DNA of 64,000 nucleotides from Cranoglanis bouderius (taxonomy: Eukaryota > Chordata > Actinopteri > Siluriformes > Cranoglanididae). Under the pieces are notes generated by a model. The model had not been told where the DNA came from. It did no database searches and saw nothing but the letters and a program-made list of their open reading frames with translations. Numbering within the stretch: the first letter of the stretch is position 1; every line of letters starts with the position of its first letter. This document shows positions 44,484 to 57,808 of this stretch, in pieces. The stretch covers positions 7,815,254 to 7,879,253 of the forward strand of contig CM042566.1 of assembly GCA_023630585.1 (NCBI GenBank), written 5' to 3'. Both the position numbers and the translations under genes were made by a program.

Positions 44484-44886
44484 ATGCACAGCACGCTGCT
44501 CCAGCCTGTAAAGCGGAGTCAGGCCGCGGGTGGAGACGGAGGCGGCGGCGGCGGAGGTGGTGGTGGTGGAGGAGAAGGAGGAGGAGGAGGAGGAAGCGAA
44601 GGACCCGGAGCACGAAGCGCGGAGATGGAGGCCAAAATCCAAAAGGCGATCGACTTCAAGCTGGAGGGTCACCGCTGCTACAAGGAGAAGAAATTCCGCG
44701 AAGCCATCGGCAAGTACCACCGCGCGCTGCTGCAGCTCAAAGGCGTGCAGGTGGCGGCGGGCGGCGACGGCGGCGGCGGAGGAGGAGACGTGGAGCTGCT
44801 GAACCGAGCCACCGCCGAACAGCTCTCCGAGGAGCAGCGGCGCGCCGTCAGGAGCACCGAGATCGAGTGTTACGACAGTCTGACAG
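44484..44886 (+). CDS. ttc9b: TTC9-family protein, exon 1 (partial gene, probably ttc9b)
   Basis: The exon encodes a Gly-rich N-terminus, then the first TPR region FKLEGHRCYKEKKFREAIGK and YHRALLQLKGVQ. After a second Gly run come LSEEQRRAVRSTEIECYDSL and the start of a split codon at donor CTGACAG|GTCGGT. The family continues with A-C-L-L-Q after this junction, so the phase fits. Similarity of the EEQRR and ECYDSLT blocks, plus proximity to the C19orf47 gene, favours TTC9B over TTC9 or TTC9C. TPR proteins mediate protein contacts, and the specific role is unknown. Start choice is uncertain: ATG 44484 gives an N-terminus of family-like length, while ATG 44624 (MEAKIQKAIDFK) has the better Kozak context. 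Later exons are not seen in the window. Confidence 0.82.
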
Positions 44887-45354
44887 GTCGGTCCCTGACA
44901 AAAGCGCTTTGTGGAGATCCACATTCTAGCTATTTGCTCTCATTGCTGCTTTTTTTTTTTTTTTTGGTCTGTGCATTTGTGTTAAACCTTGCATTCAGCA
45001 TGCTGCTCAAGATTTGGGAAGATGATGGGAATTATGTTGAATGTAAATAAACTGATGGGTGCAATATCTTACTTGGACTGTCATGTACTTTCCTGATTCC
45101 CAAACCCATATAGGACTAGCACTGAAAAAAGAGATCTGGTCGTATTTCTGATAATTGTATACCTATAAGTATTTTCTGATGCACGGTATCGCCTTCTTTT
45201 GTCTAGATTGAAAAGATCCTGGGTTGTTGATAATGGCTGACTTCTTCAAATCAGGGAATCGGGGAACTGAACACATACATTTACAAGAAAAAAAAAGAAA
45301 GAAAAAAAAAGCTTTCTAAAGGGCCATAGTAATGGCCTGCAGTTGGCCACCTGG

Positions 45355-45391
<37 letters not shown>

Positions 45392-47013
45392 TGGGGAGAG
45401 GGGAGTCTGGTGTTTTGTAGCCTGGAGCATCCCTGGTGGTCTCCCATGGTAGCATGATGGTGGCTTGTGGTCAAACACTTTTGGCTTTGGAACAAAGGGG
45501 ATAGCGGAGCACTTTGTGTGCCAGTGCCGTCCTTGCTTTGCTAATGTGCCATTCCTGTGATTTCTCATCTGCTGGTAACATTCCTTTGTTCGTCATCTAG
45601 CATGTAAACACAACCTTAGGTGAACCTGCAGGGAGATGTTTGTGAACGCCTTGTAGGTACATAAATGTGCGTATTGTGTTACATCAACCATAACGAAAAA
45701 AAGAAAGATGCTGAGCTGAAAATAATGGAGATGTTGATTTGTATCATATGTTAATTCATCCTGTTGACTGACTCTTGGAAGGTAACGTTGCATCAGTCCA
45801 CCATGTCGGTTTGAAATGGTCTTGAGACAGAATTGGAGCATCCGGTTTTTGGGTCAGAATGCCTAGTGTGTGGTGTATAGTCTATACTGTTATCAGTGTA
45901 TGTTAGACTATAAGGTGTAGGACTTTAAACCTCTGCATGCACAGAAGTATTTTTCAGCTTGTGATTCTGTCAGCGTCAGCAGTCGTGCTCGGGTGGAGCA
46001 GTCACCAGTGATGGTGCGTATGGTAGGGGGAGAGGGAGGGGGTTTTGATAGAATAGCCTGCTGTTAGTCCTGCCAGGCTGAGTCAATACAGATGCTGCTC
46101 TTGTTGGTGTTTGTGAAAGAGAGAGAGGGAGAGAGAGACATTTAAAGCCCTGTTTGTTGAGAAAAAGGACCCGTTTTCCTTTCTTATTGTTCGACCCGCA
46201 CCAATCACAGCAACTTTTAAAGTGATACAGCCTCTTAACAAAAGCAGCTGAGTTGTATTTATGAAACACGCAGAGTCTCAGGTGACGTGGTTGTGTTGAG
46301 ATGCACCCACGAAATCTTCAATAAACCTTAAACAGCAAAACACAACAGCAATTAACTTTAGTACAGATGTGGAATCAAAGTGAGTGGAGGATTTGTGTGT
46401 AATGAAATGTTTCCATGACTCAAAAACTGGATAATGTCTTTGTAATTAAATGGCTTAATATTACACAGCTACAGAAGTAAATGAAAAAAACTGAGGGAGA
46501 TGTTCTAGAAAAGAAACGCCGCACTGAAATTTCCTTGTTGTTCCCTGATTCTGACTGAACTGTAATAGAAGACGAATGGTCTATTTGCAACCCCTATTAA
46601 AAACGCGGTCTCAGGAGGGAGCGAGGCCAGGAAGCGTTTGTAACTCGGTTACAGGTACATTTGTCAGACTTTTTTGGTTGAGCACAATGCAGGTTTTGCA
46701 GGGTCTAGTGTTAATCAGGCTCCAAGACTTTTTCAGACATCACACGTAGGTCAAATCAGAGCTTATGGAATATTTATATCTGTCTAAGTGGATTCATGAA
46801 GAAGGCTAAATGACATTATCAAGTGAGGTAGTTAGGGCTTTTTGGCAGAAGTTAGTCTGAGAGGATCATTACTGTGTGCACTCCCATTTGAAATCAAAGA
46901 ATTTTAAATGCAGGAAAATATGCATATCTGTCTGAGCAAAGCGTGCGTCATTTCACCCAAAATCTGAAGTGTGGAAACGTCAAAGGAAATTAACTCTGGC
47001 GTCACATGACAAT
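44887..47013 (+). other. Presumed ttc9b intron 1, first part
   Basis: No coding exon was recognised. A GA microsatellite lies at 45357-45389 and a shorter GA-rich tract near 46119-46138. Confidence 0.5.
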
Positions 47014-47385
47014 ATAAGTACTAGGGCTGGGCGATATATCGATATAATACCAATATCATGATAAATTATTACACGATACACTTTTCTGAGATATTGTTGG
47101 TATGGTGATGCATTTTTTATATTTTTAATAATTACAAATGAAATGGTGTTGAATGGATGCTGTTGATTTGGCGTAATTGTTCTTTAACTTAATCTTCTTT
47201 GTCTTTGTAGGCATTAAAGAAAAGTATTGTCAAACTCAGTTTAACGGTTTTTATTTGTTTTACAGCTGTTCCGCAGACAGTTTGTTAGCTAAATTATATA
47301 TCGAGATACACGACATGTATCGTAGAAATGTCCTCAAGTATCATGATATAATATTTTTGTAATATCGCCCAGCCCTAATAAGTAC
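47014..47385. mobile_element. hAT-type MITE with 8-bp target duplication
   Basis: The element 47022-47377 has inverted ends TAGGGCTGGGCGATAT and ATATCGCCCAGCCCTA. It is flanked by perfect 8-bp direct repeats ATAAGTAC (47014-47021 and 47378-47385). An 8-bp duplication is diagnostic of the hAT superfamily. At 356 bp with no transposase, it is non-autonomous. Confidence 0.92.
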
Positions 47386-48309
47386 TCCAGACTCTCATTC
47401 CTGGCCATGCAGCTGATTCTTTGTAGAACCCTACAACAGAGTGTTTTCCTATCGGAGAACACTTGGGGAACTCTGCATCCCTACAACAGAGTTTTTCTCT
47501 ATTCGAGAGGGTCCCAAGTACAAAGTGAAAAACTCTCTTTTTTTTCTAAGAGAAATAAAATACTTTAACATTTCTACCAGCTGAGATAATAAAGCTCAAA
47601 ATGTCTGCAGTGCTCCTGCGCAGTCACATCATCATCAAAACAGAGAAGAGTGCTTACATATTCTGTACATAAGACAGCAGACAATGTTTAGAAACGTTTA
47701 AATCACCACAAAAGGTTTTGTCAGTGGAACAGAAGTGACTGAATGAATCAGCAATTACTTCCTCACCTATGTTAGCGTGAAGAGAGATCAGTGGAGTGAA
47801 GAGATGACAATAAGGCTTGTGTTTAAATGACTGACTTTTATCTCAGGCGACGAGACAGAGACATGTGGATGATGCTGATAATCAGTCAGAATAAGTGCAG
47901 AATAAGTAATTTCCTACTGTAAACTCTTTAAAATGGGGCAGGAGTGTTGTTTTTCCATGAGTAGATTAGGTACAAATGTAAATGTAGCTGGGTCATCTTT
48001 CAGTGAAATTGGAATAAAATCTTTAAATGCGATTTACTCCATTTTCTTGTTTGGAGGTAACAAGATTTTAAAATGGTAGATCTTTACTTTTGGTTGAGAT
48101 ACATGCAAAAGAGAAACATGTTTCAGTTCAGGAAAACGTGGAGTTTTTAGAACTAGATATAGTGAAAAAAAAAATCTAATTTTGACCATGTGAAGGGTTT
48201 GAGTTGTCACAACTTGAATCAACAACAGTAACCAAAACCTCAGTAAAATATAAGTAGCTGTACAATGCTTTGATTTTAAAACCAAACTCTTTCAGCAACA
48301 GCCATGAAT
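47386..48309. other. Non-coding spacer
   Basis: Nothing recognised on either strand. Confidence 0.5.
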
Positions 48310-48640
48310 CATCTATCCATCCATTCATCCATCCATTTTCCATACCACTTATCCTTCACAGGGTCTCGGGGGACCCTGGAGACTATCCCAGGGAACTTGG
48401 GGCACAAGGCGGGGGACACCCTGGACGGGGTGCCAACCCATCACAGGGCATAATCACACACACATTCACACACTACAGACAGTTTGGAAATTCCAATCAG
48501 CTTACATTTCATGTCTTTGGGGACTGGGGGAGGAAACCAGAGTACCCAGAGGAAACCCGAGAAGCAAACTCTGTGCGGGATTCGAAGCCCCAACCCTGGA
48601 GGTGCGAGGCAAATGTGCCAACCACTATGCCACCATGTAT
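48310..48640 (+). repeat. CATCCATC-headed interspersed repeat, copy 1
   Basis: It begins with CATC repeats then CATTTTCCATACCACTTATC, AGACTATCCCAGGGAACTTG, GGACACCCTGGACGGGGTGC and ends GAGGCAAATGTGCCAACCAC. It shares its head with 51292-51510. The layout parallels the SINE-like family above, but the consensus differs. Confidence 0.75.
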
Positions 48641-49376
48641 AATTACAAAAACTATTATAGTACTATAGTGGAATCCTCATAGTCGTGGAACATGGCAGAA
48701 CAGCTAATTAGGCTATTGAAAATAAAATGAAAGTTGATTGAGGGCTTATGGCAGCCCAATCTCTTGAAGTTGGCTGTCTTGTTGTCTGGCAAAGTCGACG
48801 CATAATATTTTTCTATAGCAGGAATGAATGAATAGCAAGGGGTGGAAAGTGGGGGATGGGGGTGGGGTGCAATAACATTTTGGACATCCATTGCGTCAGC
48901 AGCCTCCAAGCTAATTGAAACCTCTTGCATATTACTGATGTGGATAAACAGATTATAAATATTTTATACTTATAACAGACAAATATTTTATAGTTGAGCT
49001 CTCAGGTCCAGTGCGTGTAGCCAGGACAGGAAATGGCTGCAGGAACAATGGACTTAACATGCATGCATTCCGCTGACACGGAAAATCGACAGCGTTTCAT
49101 GGATTGCGATTGTGCTGAGATGGTGAAGATGATTTCATGTTGTACTCTTTTAAAAGGCCGGAGTGATCACTTGACTCCTCTATGATGAACATTTTCTCTG
49201 CTAGGTTATTTTAATGAAGCTAGAGGAGTCTGTTCATTACATGGAGACTTTTTTAATCATCTGAGTCTGTGTAGATGTTGTAGAATTTTTTTATATGATT
49301 TTTACAAATCCTTGGCTCTGCTGGGTAATTAGGAATGAGCGGATTAAACGGGATTTAAGATATAGACATATCTTAA

Positions 49377-49378
<2 letters not shown>
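48641..49378. other. Non-coding spacer
   Basis: Nothing recognised on either strand. Confidence 0.5.

Positions 49379-49444
<66 letters not shown>
49379..49444. repeat. CT microsatellite
   Basis: About 33 CT units with one GT interruption near 49413. A GA tract of similar length lies 355 bp downstream, so the pair can base-pair in a transcript. Confidence 0.95.
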
Positions 49445-49449
<5 letters not shown>

Positions 49450-49794
49450 TCCGCTTCCCTCTGGAGAGAGCAGATAGCATTATATATTTCCCCTCATGGA
49501 GAGGGCCTTATCAACATCCCAGGAGCCAATTGTAGGAAAGCAAAAAAAAAAAATCAAACCCCATCATGCTTTTAAGAATTTCTGTGCTGTGAGCATGATG
49601 CACTGATGAATGAGTGGGGGAGGTGAAGATGAGGAGGTGAGATCTCTCTCGGTCCCCTTATAGGCCGTGCTGGTTGTGAGAGTGGCGAGGGCAGCTGGTG
49701 CCAGGTCCGCAGATGGCAGAACATCTCTGTGGGGTTCCACTCAGAACAGACCCTACTGTACAGTACTGTATTATAACATAACAGCCCCATACGC

Positions 49795-49798
<4 letters not shown>

Positions 49799-49848
<50 letters not shown>
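49799..49848. repeat. GA microsatellite
   Basis: About 25 GA units followed by GCGA units. Confidence 0.95.
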
Positions 49849-49856
<8 letters not shown>

Positions 49857-51291
49857 AAGGGAGCATTAATAGAGAGAGAGAAAAGCATAAGAAGATTATG
49901 AGTTGGATTATAAATTAAGAAGTGGTTTAAAGGTTTTGGGGTTGTCTAATATTTTTTATTACAATTAATTAAGATACTTAATACTTAAATATATTATGTT
50001 GTATAATTACGTTGTAATTTATTATTGATATAGAAGGAACGAACATCAGGAGTTGTTTCATCATGTGTTTGCATCACATAAACCACAGAAGGTTAAAATT
50101 GTGTTGCTTTCTCAAGCAAAGAAAATAACAATGTGGTAATGTCATCATTTTTGCCTAGATTGTAATTTTGTTATTATTATTAGTAGTAGTAGCAGTTTAC
50201 CCACAGCAATGCTTTCTTGTTTTTGATTTTTTTTTTTAAACTAAAATTTAAAATTCTGCAATACCAAAATCAGCCTTCAGTTTAACTTAAATTATATATA
50301 TTTTTTCATTGTTTTTTATTATTATTATTATTAGGCCAATTATCAGGCCAAGTCCCAAATCACTAAACACTATAGCCAATAGAACTCTTTTTGAGATTCA
50401 GTCAAAGAAATAGATACTTTAAGGTGTCTACTGGAAATTATGAACTACTTTCTACATTAAGTTTTATATTTAATTAATGTATTCATGATCAGAAAATATA
50501 TGAAAATAAAGTATGTCAGAAATATATTTATTATAAAGGATAATTCACAATTTCATGTTTCTTTGTTTGTTTTTTTGCCTTAGAATACATAAATAACAAA
50601 TAACAAAAATAACATTAAAAAAAGAGATTCCTTTCCTAGCCTCATGAGTGTTTGCTTCCTCTTTTTTTGCATTATTTAACTAAGGAAATGATCACCAAGG
50701 CCAAAAAAGGCTGCCAAAGCAGCACAGGGAGCTGTCATCAAAAGAAATAAACTCTATTTGGCTTGAAGGGTGGAAACAAAAAAGGATCTGTAGGGAGTGA
50801 AACAGCCAGACACAGAATTATGTTATGAAAAAGTTGAAAGATGCCTCTACACTCAGAATGTTGGCATTTAGCATTACCAACAGCGTAGCTTTCAGCCCTG
50901 ACACATCCATATTCTGAACACATGTTTCTCCAAATTGTTCACACACCATTGGATCACTTGCTAATGTTCTAGATGGAGGTTTTAGTGGTGGTTTGTTAAT
51001 GTTATTGTGAGCTCTTCTCTCAGGCAAGGTGACTGCACTGGCTTGTGATGCTGAGTCATTTGGTGTATGCTGGTGGGCGAACACGAACACACCCTGTGCA
51101 TTAGTTCTTGATGCTCCCTTAAGGCCAGTGTGGATTAATCCATTATGAGATCTACAAAGGATTTAGACAGAAATATAATTAGATAAAATACTTGTGAGAT
51201 GTAAGGAATAAAGCATAATGTGGCATGCTGTTACAGGAAAATAATCTATGACAGGGTGGTATGATGCAATTTAGCAACAACTTGCTAATGA
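49849..51291. other. Non-coding spacer
   Basis: No gene was seen. A segment near 50699-50830 (GGCTGCCAAAGCAGCACAGG, TTGGCTTGAAGGGTGGAAAC) recurs in diverged form near 54200-54275, so it is probably a low-copy dispersed repeat. Confidence 0.45.
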
Positions 51292-51510
51292 TTACATCCA
51301 TCCATCCATCCATTTTCTGTACTGCTTATCCTACACAGGGTCATGGTGCAGCCTGGAGCCTATCCCAGGGAACTCGGGGCACAAGGCAGGGGACACCCTG
51401 GACGGGGTGTCAATCCATCGCAGGGCACAATCGCACACCCATTCACACACTGTGGACAATTTGGGAATAGCAGTCAGCCTACAACGCATATCCTTGGAAA
51501 CACAACGCAG
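51292..51510 (+). repeat. CATCCATC-headed interspersed repeat, copy 2
   Basis: It carries CATCCATCCATCCATTTTCT, GCTTATCCTACACAGGGTCA, CCCAGGGAACTCGGGGCACA, GGACACCCTGGACGGGGTGT and TTCACACACTGTGGACAATT. It is truncated at the 3' side relative to 48310-48640. Confidence 0.78.
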
Positions 51511-54498
51511 TCTGTTGTGCTACTGATAATCCGGAAAACACGCCATGGCAGACAACCATTACAAAGCACTGACACCGGAGACTCATTCTATAAATGTTAA
51601 ATAAACATTTCCTTACAGAAAAAATGCACCATATAAACAATTACACATTTTTCTTTAAACATTTATTATTATTAGCCTTAGTTTATGTGAAGCATCTACC
51701 ATACAAGTACTACTTCTGAATGTGTTGTTACTATAGAAACGATAACGTATTAGAATATAAAGCTGTGACTGAATTACAGCCAGTACTATATGTCAGAGCT
51801 GCTGTTATAGAAAATTAAACACCTTTTCACCAGTCAGATTCAAGAATTCAACAGTGTTGCCATGGACAGAACTGTTCTTTCTTCATGACTGTTGTTTGGG
51901 ACATACTGTATGCTGTGTAACTTCTTTCCCACTCCTAGAAACTCCGGGTGGCTGTTCTGCAGCTCCATATGCTACTATTTATGGTTCCGGTAACCCACAA
52001 ATGCAGCTGCAGCTGCTGCAGGAGATATTTATAATTTGACAGAAGTGGTAGGGTTTATTTCCGAAACTGAATGCTCATATATTTAATTGAACACTAATAA
52101 TTAATTAAAGCATGGTGTAATAACTGGCAGCTGTTAAAGAAATGAATGTGTGAAGTCTAAACTACAGAAGCATGAAGACTAACATGAACAAAGATGATAA
52201 TGTTTTTTTTTTCCCCATAACAGAGCCCTCGATAAGCTTTGTGCCTCCTATGTTTCTGATCTTCTTCCCTGCCAAGCACTCTGTACTTTTAGATTGTTCT
52301 TTTCTGTCACCATTTATAATCGAGCCTTTTCTGTGGTAGAACCTAATTTTAAAACTTGTCAAGACTCTTGAAATCTTTTTTTCTCAGGTTTTGCTCTTAC
52401 TACAGTAAGTAATAACTTGGTTTCAACTTGGTCATTCTTGTCAACAAATTTGTTTGAAGTGTATTTGGGTTTTTTGGAAATCACAACATAAACATGATTT
52501 AGTAGTAACAGAAATAGTTTTAGTGGTAACCTAAATCTAAAACCATTTCATTTTCTATGTAAAACCCTACTAGAGAGTAGGAATCCTTTTGTGAAATACT
52601 TGTGCAGGTACACCTCTTGTTTGGGCACCACCTAGGAAACCAATGCACATGAAGGCAAAACTTAAGTAGTGATAGATAGTAACAGTACTTGCTTACTGTA
52701 TATACTCGAAGTTCTGTTTACTGTAGCATGCCAAGGGGTTCCAAGTTCAAAGTTCAAAAGTTACATCAGTATTTCTCTGGGAACGTTTCTCATAATCAAA
52801 GTTGGGATATGCAGGTACTTAATTCAATTCTCTGGACTCCCCTTTCAGATTATTAAAATCACCTGTCTGTAGTTCTCGCCACCGAGGTTATTCATAGACC
52901 TCCAACTTTAAGCCTGAAAAATTGGAGGGATAGAAAATGTGGACTGTGACACTGTTGTCAAATGTAATATGATGTAACATAAATGCAAGAGAGACTTTTA
53001 GAATGTTGTTAGTAATTTTATCAATAAATAATCTGTTTCTTGAGATAAACAGAGTCTCTTCCTAAGACGCTGTCTCCTCTAATCTCCTAATTACGCTGAT
53101 ATTCATTACTTCTAATTACTCTGATAGTCATTAATTAATAGGGTCATATGTATGCATTTAATATTGGCCTTAAATAGTTTTCTCGGCGCATTTACAGCCC
53201 AAAACATACATTTCAGCGTGACATATTGTAGTTATACTGTATTAAACTGTAAGAAAACTCTGCACACGCAAGTCCTGCACTGTCCAAATAGCGCTCAAGT
53301 CCGTAGTTACTGTTGAGGTGCAATTTCAGTATTAACTCCTCACGATGCACATAGCTCAAATGAATACAGCCCAGAACCTTAAAACAGAGGGCATTTGGTG
53401 TTCCTTTCAGAAAAGGTTCAAAGAAAAAGTTAGAACCAATAACCATCCAAAAAAAAAAAACTCGTGAAAAAAACCCTTTGACTGTTTGAGGAATGTAATT
53501 ACAACTTTTATGCCCCATCTTTTCCATTGAAACAAGGCTGTTCAGGGAACTATGAATTTTTTATTTTATTTCTTTTTTAAGAATTGGTCTGAAGTTTTAC
53601 TTCAGGTTTGAGAAGTCAAATCCTTCATCTACTATACACAGATATATTGCCGTAGATAACTGCACTCAAGGCAACTATCCAGGCTTCCGTTGTCTTTAGT
53701 TATTTGCTCTAAATGTGTTGCTAAAATAAAAATCTCATTTGGTGTGTGACAATTAACAGTAAAATGTGTTTTACTAACAGATTTGTGGTTGTATTATTGA
53801 TTTTGTTACTTTTTAAAGCAATAATCTTGTAAATATTTTGCATGTAAACGTTTTATACATGTAAATAACCTGAGTTGCATGAGTTCAAAATGACCCTTCC
53901 TCCATGCTTGTGTATCACCTGTTCCTTAGTTACAGTCTAGCCATCTGAGAAATGATTCTTTTGTGATGAAAGAGTGTGTAAAGCTTAGACACTGACATCT
54001 GCACTAGCACAGCGCCAGCACTAATACAATGCTAGATATGTGCTGGGGGGAAAGTGCTATTAGCAGATTAAGCAGATCAATTATTTGAATGTGGTGTCAC
54101 TTAAAGAAGGTCTTCGGTTGAGAGATTACAGTTTAGATTAGATTTGTAGATACTTGATGCATTTAAACGCTATTTCATTCTAACTAAGGTGTTGGCAACC
54201 AAGGCCAAGAGAGCTGCCAAAAACTGTCACCGTAGTAAAGACAATCTTGTTGGCCTGAAGGGTTGAAGGAAGTAAGAACTTCTGGCATTACAGTATAGAA
54301 GTGAAAGAATAAGAATGCTTATATTAGTCATACAGAGACTGAGAAATCCATATTTTCATTCCCTAACTGGGACCTGAACAAGTGTAGTTCCGTGACATGC
54401 TAATCCATAGGTTCTCAAGCATGAGGTTTTGAAGCTACATGGGGTCGCTTGATGTGTAGATGTGGTCACAGGAGATTTTTAACATACATTTTAACATA
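51511..54498. other. Non-coding stretch of 3 kb
   Basis: No coding exon, RNA gene or clear element was seen, apart from the diverged repeat near 54200-54275 noted at 49849-51291. Candidate second exons of ttc9b were looked for by eye and not found. Confidence 0.45.
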
Positions 54499-55987
54499 CA
54501 GTGCCCTCCAGTAATATTGGCACCCTTGGTAAATATGAACAAAGAATATTTGTTCATAATATCTTTATTGTTTAACCTTTTGATCTTGTGTTAAAAAAAA
54601 TCACAGAAATTGTCTGCTCTCATGGATATCAAACAATTGCAAACAAAACACAGATTTATCAAAAAAAAAATCTTTGTTAAATATAGGTGTGCAACAATTA
54701 TTGGCACCCTTTTAGTCAATACTTTGTGCTACTTCCCTTTGCCTTTGCCCTTTGTTCTGAGTCTTCTCCTATAATGCCTGATGAGGTTGGAGAATACATG
54801 GCAAGGGATCTGAGACCATTCCTCCATACAGAATCTCTCCAGATCCTTCGAATTTCAAGGTCCATGCTGGTGGACTCTCCACTTCAGTTCACCCCACAGG
54901 TTTTCTATGGGTTTCAAGTTCGGGGACTGGGATGGCCATAGCAGGACCTTGATTTTGTGGTCAGTAAACCATTTTTGTGTTGATTTTGATGTATGTTTTG
55001 GATCATTGTCCTGCTGGAAGATCCAACCACGGCCCATCTGAAGCTTTCTGGCAGAGGCAGTCATGTTTTCATTTAATATCTGTTGATATTTGATGTCCAT
55101 GATGCCATGTATCCTAACAAAATGTCCAGGTCCTCTGGCAGAAAAACAGCCCCAAAACATTAAAGAGCCACCACCATATTTAACCGTGGGCATGAGGTAC
55201 AGTTCCATATGGCTACCTTTCTGCGTGTGCCAAAACCACCTCTGGTGTTTATTGCCAAAAAGCTCTGTTTTGGTTTCATCTGACCATTGAACCCGATCCC
55301 ATTTGAAGTTCCAGTAGTGTCTGGCTTGAGTTTGTTTTTGGATGAGAGTAGAGGCTTTTTTCGTGAAACCCTTACAAACAACTTGTGGTGATGTAGGTGA
55401 CTTTGGATTGTAGTTTTGGAGACTTTCTGACCCAAAGACACAACTAACTAACTGCAATTCTCCAGCTGTGATCCTTGGAGATTTTTTGGCCACTCGAACC
55501 ATCCTCTTCACAGTGTGTTGCGACAGTTGCCCTGATGGTGGAAATGGGCATTTTCAATGCTTGTGCTATTTTCTTATAGCCACTTCCCATTTTGTGAAGC
55601 CACACATCACAGCTATATTCCTTGGTCTTACCCATTGATATCAATGATTAAGGGAATTTGGCCTATGTGTTACCTCATATTTATACCCCTGTAAAACAGG
55701 AAGTCATGGTTGAAAACCATGTCACCCAGGTGTACTAAAAAATGTAAAATATCAGTTGGAATATAATTAAAATATATTTTTCTCATATGAATTCTTAGGG
55801 GTGCCAATAATAAAAATTTTTTTTTGATAAACCTGTGTTTTGTTTGCAATTGTTTGATATCCATGAGAGCAGGGTATTTTTGTGAATTTTTTTAACAAAG
55901 GATCAAAAGGTTAAACAATAAAGAGAATTTTTCACAGCCTTCTTTACTCATATTTTCCAAGGGTGTCAATATTAGTGGAGGGCACTG
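54499..55987 (-). mobile_element. Tc1-like transposon, complete ends
   Basis: The left end CAGTGCCCTCCAGTAATATT and the right end, which reads AATATTAGTGGAGGGCACTG, form inverted repeats. TA flanks lie at 54497-54498 and 55988-55989. Inner repeats share TTGGCACCCTTGG-type text. The 1489-bp length is typical. The transposase lies on the minus strand and is broken. Confidence 0.93.
54720..55644 (-). pseudogene. Tc1-like transposase, frameshifted
   Basis: The pieces read on the minus strand. An N-terminal part with GSGYKKIAQALKMPISTIRA (HTH) begins at 55644. A 218-codon frame (55511-54855) then holds QWSDETKTELFG with the first Asp, WIFQQDNDPKHTS with the second and KPIENLWGELKWRV with the Glu. 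I count 34 residues between the last two, the classical DD34E spacing. The frame is lost again before the C-terminus. The junction near 55444-55511 shows the N-terminal and catalytic parts in different frames. Confidence 0.88.
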
Positions 55988-55989
55988 TA

Positions 55990-57808
55990 CATTATTACCC
56001 TAAGCTACTGTAGTTATTTAATTTGGAGTATCATTTAAGCTCATTTTTCACCAGACCTCTATGGAATTGCATCCAGTACACTGCCATGTAATTCAAATTT
56101 ACTTTGGACATGCTTGATCCACATTTTGTGAAAGTTCTACCACAGAGTGTAGAAGTGAATATCTTGTTAGTTTAACAAGAATTATGATATCATTTACTGT
56201 GGTAATGCATGCTTAGAATACACTGATGCAGGCCACACCCAGTATAAAATGGGCTTTACGAAATGCAACTGGAGATCTCGACTAAACTGACAAACCGGAC
56301 TGTTGATTGTGTTTCCTAGTACTTATTTGTGCAAAGCAGAATTTTGGGCCCTTAAAATGGGTCATTGGCTAAAAATCTAGACATGGAGAATCCTGAACAT
56401 TAATCCAACATTTGGTAACATATAGTAATATACAGTGTAGTGTATAGGGGGTGGGGTCATTCTTTTTTTTTTCTCCTTGAAATGAAGACACACTTTTTGT
56501 ACCACTAGAGACATAACTGAGGGAAATAATTTCTTTTCCTGGAGGGAATATGGGTCAGATATGATTTCTTTTGCACTTATATGCTGAAGCAGAATGAAAG
56601 GAGGCCAAGTATAGTTTAAAATAGAGCAACAAACCAACTATTAATTGGATAACGTTTGAGATTGTAAAATTGCTTAATTTTATATTTAGCCTTTCTTCAC
56701 AGATAGCTTACATCCTGTTAAAGACTGAAGGCATGTGACCCTCCTAACCATAGTTACCTGAGCAATATTTGACGTACAGTATGCTCATTTGATATGGGCA
56801 AAAAAATGGAGGAAAATTATAACTGCCCTCTTTCACAGATGGCCATGTTTGACATGATTGGATAGTCTCACCGTAATCAACAGAGGAAAGAGTAAATCTG
56901 TCCTTCCCATCCGAAGAGTTATATGCACTCTTTGATTCTTGGACAGAAATTGTTGTGGCGTCACTGCAATTCAAATTCACAATGTCCCGAAGTCAGGATC
57001 AATTGGGAGCCCTGAAGCTAAAATGTAAAATTCTGCACTAAAATAAATGCATAAAATAATCTTTTCCTTCGAGGTTCCCTCTGAATCCCCTTAAACAGGC
57101 CGGAAAGCCTAAATGCTGGTGCAAGAGGTAGAGCTTTCTAAAATTATAGGTAACCTAACGGACAGGAGAGTAGAGACACCTCCTTGTCCTGATCGATTGG
57201 ATGTTTTTCCTTGTCCATGTCAGAGCTGTGCAATAAAAGAGTGTGAGAAGAACTTCACCAAATATTACACTTAAAAATGACTTAAAAATCCCTGAACACC
57301 TTTTAAGCCTTTCATGTTTTTTTGTTATTGCTAGCACTAAATTAATGAAATTAAAAATATATCATCCCTCTTTTCTGTGTAATTTGCAGAGCTTCTTGCT
57401 TAACCACAATGTTGTGTTTGTTGGCGTTCTGTGGAGCTTCCACTGGATGTCTTGGCAATGATGTGTGTAGGTGTTCGTCTTGTATTTTAGGCTCCGGTGC
57501 TCTGCTGCCAGTTTTTAGGCAGGCGAGTCAAACGAGAACAGCCTGCTTCTCCTCCCTCATTAACATCAACACCTCAGGTCAGCAGCACAACATGTTTCCC
57601 ACCTGGAGAACACCGAGTGAAAGCCTGCTTTTATTCATCTGCAACACTAGCTAAGCTTTTGGACCTGATGTCATTCAGAAAATCTGATTTATAGTGATCA
57701 TCTGAAATCAAATTTAATAAAATATCTAAAATCTGATCAGCTCTATATTCTAGCTGTGGTCTCTGGAGAAAACTGCCAGCAGACAAAAGGGACTTTAACA
57801 GCATGCTA
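55990..57808. other. Non-coding spacer
   Basis: No supported gene. ORFs near 57409-57694 have no recognisable domain. Confidence 0.45.

Noticed and set aside
44379..44924. 181-codon antisense ORF over ttc9b exon 1
   Set aside because: It mirrors the GC-rich coding repeat and has no recognisable domain.
44048..44929. 293-codon ORF on the plus strand over ttc9b exon 1
   Set aside because: Poly-Arg and poly-Trp runs come from GGC/GGA repeats read in the wrong frame. The TPR sequence is in another frame.
57409..57694. Cys-rich ORFs considered as a possible secreted peptide or ttc9b exon
   Set aside because: No signal for splicing or family motif. It does not match the TTC9 continuation.
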